Assembly (NCBI GenBank): GCA_937952155.1
Contig: CALFYH010000334.1
Coordinates: 1 to 11,183 of the forward strand
Origin: an uncultured Saprospiraceae bacterium
Lineage (GTDB): Bacteria; Bacteroidota; Bacteroidia; Chitinophagales; Saprospiraceae
DNA: 11,183 bases
Direction: 5' to 3'
The notes under the pieces are model-generated. The model was not told the DNA's origin. It saw only the letters and a list, made by a program, of their open reading frames with translations, and did not search any database. The position numbers and the translations under genes were made by a program. Numbering within the stretch: the first letter of the stretch is position 1; each line of letters opens with the position of its first letter. Positions 7,901 to 11,183 of this stretch are shown here, piece after piece.

Positions 7901-10900
7901 CCATTGCCTACAGTCATTTCTGTCAATATAGTGCCTACCGGAATTAATACTGGCATAGATGGTGGTGCAGGACTTGTAGTCGTATACAATCCTGTATTTG
8001 CAGTTAAGGTCCATATTTGACCTGATGGTGCCGTAACTTTTACTTGTTCACCAAATTGACCATTGGCTGTGTTGGTCGAATTGTTTAAACATGTACATGG
8101 ATCAGATATGGTCACTTCACACAGAGTGATTATTATTGTATTATTTGCTGATGGTCTGCATGATGTTGCAATTGGTGTTGGCGACAAGATTGCATACAAG
8201 AAGTAATTTCCTGCTACTGGTATAGACGTATTTAATATGGCAGTAGTTCCACCTCCACTTAATCCTCCATTAGGTACAGTACCAAGTACAGTTCCGCCTA
8301 CGTATGGATCAGGTAATGCAGAAAGTGAATACTTGAAGGTGATACCGTATGTAGAACCCATATTTACTAAACCAGTCGCTGTTAAGGTTATTGGTGATGT
8401 TTTGCAAGTTGCATTAGTATTTTTACTTAATCCCCCAATTGTAGGACAAACAAAACATCCTCCCGGGCCATTCAGTGTAATACTTTTTGTTGAAGAACAG
8501 CCATTACTTCCTGTTACTGTAACAACATAAGTTCCTACACTTACATTTGTTTGATCCTGAACTCCATTCACTAATCCTATTCCATCAGAAGTGAACCAGT
8601 TATATGTAAATGGACCAGCCCCACCGGTAACTGTTAAATCAATGGATCCATTTAGAGAGGTACAAGTAGTTGGTTCTACATGGGTTTCTGTTAATATTGA
8701 ACTAGGTTTTATCGTAACGGTTGAACTTGCAATAGCAGTACAACCATTTGCTCCTGTAACTGTAACAGTATATGTGGTTGTCATTGAAGGACTTACAGTA
8801 ATTGAAGTTGTTGAAGCTCCTGTACTCCAAAAATAGCTTGTACCACCATTTCCAGTTAATATCACAGATTGGCTTTCACAAATAGATGGGTTTAAAGGTG
8901 AAATTGACGCAGGCGGTAATGGGTTAACCATAACAAATACACTTGCCGTAGCTGTACATCCATTTGAATTAGTAACTGTAACAATATAAGTTGTCGATGA
9001 TCCAGGACTTACAGTTATTGTAGATGAAGATTCCCCAGTAGTCCAGAAATAAGTACCTCCTCCTGAAGCGGTAAGATTCACACTCTTACCTAAACAGATG
9101 GTAGGAGCAGATGGAGAAATACTTGCAGTTGGCAAACCTACTACATTTATAGTATCAACCATAACGACTTTACAGCCACCTGCTAAAGTCACAGTATCTG
9201 CATATATAGTGGTTATGGAAGGAGAAACGTTTATACTTGTTGTTACAGCGCCAGTACTCCACTTGTGGCTTATTCCTCCTGTAGTAGTAATCGTTGCCGA
9301 TGAGCCAATACAAATAGTTTTATTGTTTGGCGTGCCTGAAGTTTCGGTCACTGCAATGGTGATGTCTGTTCCATTGAATTCATCTGCACCAATATCCGGA
9401 TTTGTGGTACTCCTAGTAGCACAATCAATGTCCACAGGAAAACCTGCAATTGGTGTAGCTGTTTGATTTAAACAAGCATTTGCCGGATCCATAACTAAAT
9501 GCAAATTGGAACTGGAAACAAAAAGAGGTGTTACATTTATTGAATTTAAATCTCTACCCGTTTCAGCTTGCCAATTGGCCAATGTCAATTTTTGAGTGCC
9601 CCCTGATGCCAATCCACCAACTACACCAATGCCGGATATTGAACCTCCACCTGTCGCAAAAAAGAAATTATTATAATCTGAAGTAAGGTTTGCATAGTTG
9701 CCAACAGTACTTGTATATGCTAAACCAATGGCATAATTATTACCAGTTCCATTATTTCCAATGCTTCCTAAAATATTATTTTTAATATCTACTACTGGCG
9801 TAACTCCTCCAACTGCTAAAGCTACATTATTTTGAGATCCACCTGTACCTGTACCACTTAATTGAACTGTGTTATAATAAACTTTGGTTGTAGATCCAAC
9901 TCCTCCACCTAGAAAAATACCTGCTGCAAAATCTGGTGAAGTTCCATTTGCAAAAACACCACTAATTATGTTGTTATCAATAAGATTGGTTCCACTTATA
10001 GCAGAGGCAACTGTAATCCCACATGAAGAAAAAGTTCCTGTATTAGAGATAACACCAACCATATTTTTTGATACTGTTGTGTTCGTAACATCATTTCCAG
10101 TAAAACCTGTACCTGAAATAGTTGTTAAACCTAAAGCAATACCAAAAACATCAGGAGAACTTGTTTGAGAAATATTAGAAACGTTATTGGCTAAGACCAT
10201 AGCATTATTCTCAAAACCTAATTGAATTCCACCTTTAGCCACATTGTCCGGGCTTGCAGAATTGATGAGATTTAAGTTTATATTATTACCCTCATTTTTA
10301 TTAGAAATTGAAGCACCTTGAGTGTAAATACCGAATTGGGTCTTTTTAATTGAATTGTTGATGAATGAATTAAAACTGTTTCCTGTACCTAAACTAGTTG
10401 TACTTATTGATGTAGAACCTGATCCGATACCAAACAATGTTGCAGTGTTAGCTTGACCCTCAATATTGCAATTAAGTATATTGTTATTTGTAGACCCATT
10501 ACTTCCTGTTGCCGTTTGTAACCAAATAACTGCAGAGGTCGTTGAGGCATTTGTATTCATTATTGTTAAATTTCTAGAAGCCGTAACTAATGGACAAACA
10601 CTATTAATTACGTTGCCGTTTGATCCATTAATAGTTACGTAGTCAGCCCCATTCAACACTATAAGTCCAGTTGTTGAAGAACCAGAAAGTGTTGCATTAA
10701 CACCTGAATTTGGTTTTATGGTCAAAGTATTCACAGAAGACTGACCTGATATTTGATTAATTGTTATTGGAAAGGTTTCCGAAGGATATGTGGCGTCTAT
10801 CAAATTAAAAATAACCGGACCAGTCACACAACTGTTATTATATGCATTCACGGCAGCAGTTAATGTAGTATAGTTTCCGCCAATTCCAACTGTATACGTC

Positions 10901-11183
10901 CCATTTAATGCAGATAACACATTCATTGTATACGGCGTTGCAGGTGGAATAGTTACATTATTAACATCGACAGCTGTGACGCATGAAGGGTTTGAAGATA
11001 TATTTGTTGGAGATTTAATATCCTGAGCAATAACATAATAAGTTATAATATCACCTAGAATGATTCCTCCCATATCAGCAACAACAATATTAAAATTCCA
11101 AAATCCATTCGTACTTGTTCCTGAAGCTAAAGTTCCTGGTCTTGAAAACCATGCGCCTGCATTCTTTTTAAAATAGATTCGAG
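1954..11183 (-). CDS. Giant multidomain T9SS-secreted surface protein (beta-helix, Ig-like, HYR, dockerin, cohesin-like, sorting domain), 5' partial
   Basis: One uninterrupted frame of 3075 visible residues ends at TAA (1954-1956) and runs off the right edge. The ATG at 11071-11073 is internal: 36 in-frame residues precede it without a stop and continue the same domain (IYFKK then GDIITYYVIAQD). Domains by visible residue: N-terminal module end 1-92; parallel beta-helix 93-602; three 72-residue Ig-like repeats 623-838; SprB-type repeat 839-908; unclassified module 909-1217; four HYR domains 1218-1555; Cys/Trp-rich degenerate HYR-like region 1556-2666; CnaB-like 2667-2722; dockerin-like 2723-2784; cohesin-like 2853-2980; T9SS sorting domain 2991-3075. 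Known family behaviour is export through the outer membrane by type IX secretion, with removal of the sorting domain and anchoring or release. The module set suggests adhesion or an extracellular-matrix role (inference). No catalytic motif was recognised. The signal peptide and promoter lie outside the window. The neighbouring CphA-like gene converges on it and is not in its operon. Confidence 0.93.
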   Translation of the reverse strand, partial: RIYFKKNAGAWFSRPGTLASGTSTNGFWNFNIVVADMGGIILGDIITYYVIAQDIKSPTNISSNPSCVTAVDVNNVTIPPATPYTMNVLSALNGTYTVGIGGNYTTLTAAVNAYNNSCVTGPVIFNLIDATYPSETFPITINQISGQSSVNTLTIKPNSGVNATLSGSSTTGLIVLNGADYVTINGSNGNVINSVCPLVTASRNLTIMNTNASTTSAVIWLQTATGSNGSTNNNILNCNIEGQANTATLFGIGSGSTSISTTSLGTGNSFNSFINNSIKKTQFGIYTQGASISNKNEGNNINLNLINSASPDNVAKGGIQLGFENNAMVLANNVSNISQTSSPDVFGIALGLTTISGTGFTGNDVTNTTVSKNMVGVISNTGTFSSCGITVASAISGTNLIDNNIISGVFANGTSPDFAAGIFLGGGVGSTTKVYYNTVQLSGTGTGGSQNNVALAVGGVTPVVDIKNNILGSIGNNGTGNNYAIGLAYTSTVGNYANLTSDYNNFFFATGGGSISGIGVVGGLASGGTQKLTLANWQAETGRDLNSINVTPLFVSSSNLHLVMDPANACLNQTATPIAGFPVDIDCATRSTTNPDIGADEFNGTDITIAVTETSGTPNNKTICIGSSATITTTGGISHKWSTGAVTTSINVSPSITTIYADTVTLAGGCKVVMVDTINVVGLPTASISPSAPTICLGKSVNLTASGGGTYFWTTGESSSTITVSPGSSTTYIVTVTNSNGCTATASVFVMVNPLPPASISPLNPSICESQSVILTGNGGTSYFWSTGASTTSITVSPSMTTTYTVTVTGANGCTAIASSTVTIKPSSILTETHVEPTTCTSLNGSIDLTVTGGAGPFTYNWFTSDGIGLVNGVQDQTNVSVGTYVVTVTGSNGCSSTKSITLNGPGGCFVCPTIGGLSKNTNATCKTSPITLTATGLVNMGSTYGITFKYSLSALPDPYVGGTVLGTVPNGGLSGGGTTAILNTSIPVAGNYFLYAILSPTPIATSCRPSANNTIIITLCEVTISDPCTCLNNSTNTANGQFGEQVKVTAPSGQIWTLTANTGLYTTTSPAPPSMPVLIPVGTILTEMTVGNGTSMYVLNGRHIDAKGYNVTVTNGTFTSSIGETCYYPNPQIDNLNATYCITDPPFTLLGSARLGDNSGAATGVGSFMINGVNATIFNPATLGRGVHTVKFRFDAADGVPNGSHPGCIQDTTRTTVVDTTRPSNVCPVALNVGCATDVPAPNPSSVIVTDNCPGPYTTIFVSDVITNQTCANRYTVTRTYRTTDAAGNSTTCSQTITVNDITHPSLICPAPGTVSCASLVPAPDPNLVVAADLCGNVGIIKEFVSDVITNQTCANRYTVTRTYRATDVCGNSGTCTQTITVNDQTVPVIVCKNITVSIPLSGTLVLTPTDMIVSATDNCGGAASVTLSASQTTFTCADLGVRSVTLRATDACGLFSTCIALVTVQDNILPVINCSKDYTVHLDPGECSRIINFALPDATDNCTPPPTVVQTGGLVSGSDFPRGVSCLTFKATDAGGNMATCTYCITVLEYANPIRELVCNDEVQISLDQNCEATINADMVLEGGPYGCYDDYIVQVRYWTTTGNGGLIDRNLTKPGIQINGNEIGKELKITIIDPETGNSCWGHATVEDKLAPLLTCPRDTCLPCSSATTPSITGVPTVIENCGGASVSYRDNETKGGCAAGYELIIDRTWTAIDASGNKSTCVQKIMVSLGTLATVSVPRNYDNIEEPALNCNEKIDPNKNVGPHMSDFPECVDGYLLDSAYWRANPNQPNIYPNRRIPRVLGWNCIDDPNSPNYGHPSPDVVYYPAHRQWSQTNPLCWGPDTRVMWHGTGRPSGSNCANLAITFQDIIFDLATPNCNAGPIGCYKVLRQWTVLDWCTSQVGGHNQIIKVMDQEGPQVLYPDSTRVNMETWTCTGRWDVPKPWILDNCSEELHYTVEVENGTVLGDEIAGFVVIDLPEGIQNGYIIAVDCCGNITKKRVVLNVLDKTPPQAVCRTRTVVSLNGNQDPGTNYARLYAKDLNEGSFDNCQPHVWYKTIRMAELLGTNSGSNSNNVVACTGLNGDDNVVLAGNQVYFDDYTQFCCADVGQKIMVVLRVFDVDPGAGPLTPVSMTNPNSALFGRFSDCMVEVEVQDKSVPTVVPPPNMVVSCWYWFDINKATDPNDPTFGRVVTSLSNRGKVKTSDIVCHKFCERNQYTGYPGYVQTNQLPIPAPNLACNYYNQLFDTAHWDRKYELVWGFDGYAINACGTSATIVVNDLRECGQGQIQRIITATGPNNSRVNAIQTIWVVDCDPFFIDPLNCNDPRYSDIQWPNGVCNQNPIVIDGCGADISPENPQLGKPVVVNNADDNCALISIEKFDEIFTIEPDACFKVLRKWVVIDWCQYDPFIDPNFGRWEALQVIKVRDQDKPVVTCQVGPCEPAVIDPTLKVCVGHISLTATATDNCTPVDWLFWEYKIDAYNDGKGIHGGWDYRVGTLTQRQYNAGDTVEYSHNPFADDRHNPFNASGTYPIGIHKIRWNVEDGCGNIGVCETLFEIKDCKAPTPYCLTGVITVPMPSSGCVDIWAKDLDHGSYDNCTPKDKLKIYFDGDANKPSLTICCDDFVNAKVNDELIINVEMWVEDEEGNKDYCKTIIVVQDNDSICLNVGSFAKITGNIKTEGNEEARPVNVQLERNARMMREMTGSPYSFGNLVVNDEYTIKPTRNDDHLNGVSTADIVKIQKHILGQTIITSPYKLIAADVNASGSITASDISEIRKLILGVTPAFTKVQSWTFVPSTYTFFDPTKPWTAPRSSIVIPTSPIEYKENFMAIKMGDVNGNAKAGLAGTAIRTTGTLNFVIEEGNVVAGQTYKMNVKSSDFANIAGYQFTMKYDNESLVYEGVERGSLNINESNIGTIRSGVITTSWNSNVGESYKSNEVLYSIVFKATRSGNISKMISITSDVTRAEAYDNLDQVKEVKLGVRTDKGIVETGVFELYQNEPNPFSKESVISYRLPEASAVKLTVYDVTGKVVRVYELAGQKGLNTYKITKSELNTSGVLYYQLDAADHTSTKRMIVVE
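1957..2211 (-). other. Type IX secretion C-terminal sorting domain (type A)
   Basis: The last 85 residues start FELYQNEPNPFSKESVISYRLP, continue KLTVYDVTGKVV and LNTYKITKSELNTSGVLYYQL, and end STKRMIVVE. The NPF, YD..GK, SG..YY.L and K.M.V motifs in this order are the hallmark of the T9SS type A sorting domain. Such domains direct outer-membrane translocation and are removed on export. This is the clearest evidence for Bacteroidota origin. Confidence 0.95.
2242..2625 (-). other. Cohesin-like domain
   Basis: 128 residues begin LNFVIEEGNVVAGQTYKMNVKS and contain IAGYQFTMKYDNESLVYEGV, VITTSWNSN and EVLYSIVFKATRSG. This is the jelly-roll pattern of cohesins: V..G....V.V....I.G.QF...YD...L.....G near the start and a late LF.I.FKA strand. 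It lies 68 residues after the dockerin-like domain. Confidence 0.72.
2830..3015 (-). other. Type I dockerin-like domain
   Basis: 62 residues carry two F-hand-like calcium loops with their helices: NDDHLNGVSTADIVKIQKHILG and, about 30 residues later, ADVNASGSITASDISEIRKLILG. The second loop has the Asp/Asn, Ser and Asp ligands of a dockerin (D-N-S-S-D pattern). The first is less canonical, beginning DDHLNG. Dockerins bind cohesins in a calcium-dependent way. The downstream linker also contains FMAIKMGDVNGNA, a GDVNG string frequent after such domains in Bacteroidota. Confidence 0.8.
3016..3183 (-). other. CnaB/SdrD-B-like beta-sandwich preceding the dockerin
   Basis: Visible residues 2667-2722 read SFAKITGNIKTEGNEEARPVNV, a middle with GSPYSFGNL, then DEYTIKPTRND. 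The order ITG.I.TE / V.V.L / Y.F.NL / Y.I.P is that of small CnaB-like prealbumin folds, which in this position commonly lead straight into NGVSTADIV of a dockerin. Confidence 0.55.
3973..4014 (-). repeat. KVLR..W..DWC signature, copy 2
   Basis: Encodes CFKVLRKWVVIDWC at visible residues 2390-2403, followed by QVIKVRDQDKP. It is preceded by NCALISIEKFDEIF, comparable to NCANLAITFQDIIF before copy 1, so the duplicated unit extends well upstream of the signature. Confidence 0.8.
5482..5523 (-). repeat. KVLR..W..DWC signature, copy 1
   Basis: Encodes CYKVLRQWTVLDWC at visible residues 1887-1900, followed after about ten residues by QIIKVMDQEGP. It matches copy 2 at 10 of 14 positions. Confidence 0.8.
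7084..7149 (-). repeat. HYR copy B of the identical 22-residue stretch
   Basis: Second copy of the stretch at 7333-7398. Protein identity is complete here, but the flanking residues differ (RATDVCGNSGTC here, RTTDAAGNSTTC in copy A). Confidence 0.9.
7333..7398 (-). repeat. HYR copy A of the identical 22-residue stretch
   Basis: Encodes a stretch that starts FVSDVITNQTC and ends VTRTYR. It is identical in protein to 7084-7149, exactly 249 bases (83 codons) away, while the two DNA copies differ at about 13 silent positions. Confidence 0.9.
7531..8457 (-). other. Unclassified beta-rich module between the SprB-type and HYR blocks
   Basis: About 309 residues, probably two or three beta-sandwich units. 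Landmarks are CPTIGGLSKNTNATC, DPCTCLNN followed by GQFGEQVKVTAPSGQIW, NGTFTSSIGETCYYPNP, then YCITDPPFTLLG...GVGSFMING...FNPATLGRGVHTV...PGC. I recall similar YC..P...L.G / F.ING / FNP...G.G / PGC strings in other giant Bacteroidota surface proteins but know no named domain, so function is unknown. Confidence 0.5.
8458..8667 (-). other. SprB-type repeat domain
   Basis: About 70 residues with TCTSLNGSIDLTVTGGAGPF, then TYNW, then GTYVVTVTGSNGCSSTKSI. This is the SprB-repeat pattern: a Cys-x-x-x-x-G-S-I start, G..PFTY.W, and a G.Y.VTVT..NGC end. The family is named after SprB, the gliding adhesin of Flavobacterium. It follows directly on the three 72-residue repeats. Confidence 0.75.
8668..9315 (-). 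repeat. Three gapless tandem 72-residue Ig-like repeats (216-bp period)
   Basis: Three consecutive units of exactly 72 codons cover 9100-9315, 8884-9099 and 8668-8883. The first two begin ICxGxS and the third ICES. All carry GG, an aromatic before a Trp, [ST]TG, I.VSPS/G, TT.Y..TVT and GC near residue 48. Units 2 and 3 match at about half of their positions by my hand count, mostly in the first 60 residues. They resemble Ig-like/PKD-type units common in gliding-associated and T9SS adhesins. The period holds at the DNA level but the bases have diverged, so this is an old internal duplication. Confidence 0.85.
9376..10905 (-). other. Right-handed parallel beta-helix domain (about 510 residues)
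   Basis: The domain starts with NGTYTVG.GGNYTTLTAAVNAYN, the usual entry to Bacteroidota pectate-lyase-like helices, and closes with NPDIGADEFNG, the usual exit. Between them are many rungs of short hydrophobic strands alternating with Asn ladders (for example ITINGSNGN, NNNILNCNIEG, NLIDNNIISG, VYYNTVQLSG, DIKNNILGSIG). Such helices act as carbohydrate-binding or lyase scaffolds or as rigid adhesin stalks. I see no clear catalytic residue set, so a structural or binding role is more likely (inference). Confidence 0.8.
10906..11183 (-). other. C-terminal end of an N-terminal Bacteroidota surface-protein module
   Basis: Visible residues 1-92 contain IYFKKN, a Trp-rich middle (AGAWFSRPG, GFWNFNIV) and GDIITYYVIAQD. 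This pattern of a YYK-like strand, then GD-I-Y-V-AQD, recurs in large T9SS substrates just before beta-helix domains. It looks like a beta-sandwich whose N-terminal half is outside the window. I do not know a named function. Confidence 0.5.

Noticed and set aside
8668..9315. CRISPR array or other DNA-level repeat
   Set aside because: The 216-bp period is protein-level only. The bases are diverged and the units encode Ig-like domains without short identical repeats and unique spacers.
3026..10168. Plus-strand open frames opposite the giant gene (for example 3026-3241, 4007-4462, 8237-8530, 9098-9466, 9884-10168)
   Set aside because: They are antisense shadows of a repetitive Thr/Val/Asn-rich coding sequence, with no recognisable domains and low-complexity translations.
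11071..11073. ATG as the start of the giant surface-protein gene
   Set aside because: There are 36 in-frame residues upstream without a stop that belong to the same domain, no signal peptide follows this Met, and a T9SS substrate needs one.
2..11183. A functional link between cyanophycin metabolism and the surface protein
   Set aside because: The genes converge, have no shared promoter, and are separated by a two-way terminator; adjacency alone is not evidence.

Overview
The window holds two convergent protein-coding genes. Both run off the window at their 5' ends, so each has a visible C-terminus and a missing N-terminus. They are separated by 125 bp carrying a strong bidirectional terminator. 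The DNA is AT-rich. The minus-strand protein ends in a type IX secretion (T9SS) sorting domain and is built from modules typical of Bacteroidota surface proteins. The mix of HYR domains, a KVLR..W..DWC module, a dockerin, a cohesin-like domain and a T9SS tail, together with a cyanophycin-synthetase-like gene, suggests a Bacteroidota member. Saprospiraceae or a relative is likely; that family-level guess is inference from remembered architectures.

Region 1 (2-1828, + strand) is the C-terminal 608 residues of a CphA-like (cyanophycin synthetase-like) protein. The Mur-ligase-type domain looks intact: P-loop GTNGKTTTTR, TNITSDHLGL, DFAHNPEG and GDRPDE. The ATP-grasp domain that should precede it is cut down by very roughly 150 residues and lacks its ATP-binding core. 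The protein is best read as a CphA paralogue that may keep only the side-chain-adding half of the reaction.

Region 2 (1829-1953) is the convergent intergenic gap. It holds a weak hairpin directly after the cphA-like stop codon and a strong 10-11 bp hairpin with U-tracts on both strands.

Region 3 (1954-11183, - strand) is one uninterrupted frame of 3075 visible residues. In protein order it contains: the end of an N-terminal module; a right-handed beta-helix of about 510 residues; three gapless 72-residue Ig-like repeats plus a SprB-type repeat; an unclassified module of about 310 residues; four HYR domains at a pitch of about 84 residues; about 1100 residues of Cys/Trp-rich degenerate HYR-like sequence with a duplicated KVLR..W..DWC signature; a CnaB-like domain; a type I dockerin-like pair; a cohesin-like domain; and the T9SS C-terminal domain. 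This points to a giant secreted or cell-surface adhesin or matrix protein.

Nothing in the sequence ties the two genes to one pathway: they converge and are insulated by a terminator. The observations most worth following are the collapsed ATP-grasp in the CphA-like protein, the undescribed repeat in the Cys/Trp-rich region, and the dockerin and cohesin-like domains held in one T9SS polypeptide.
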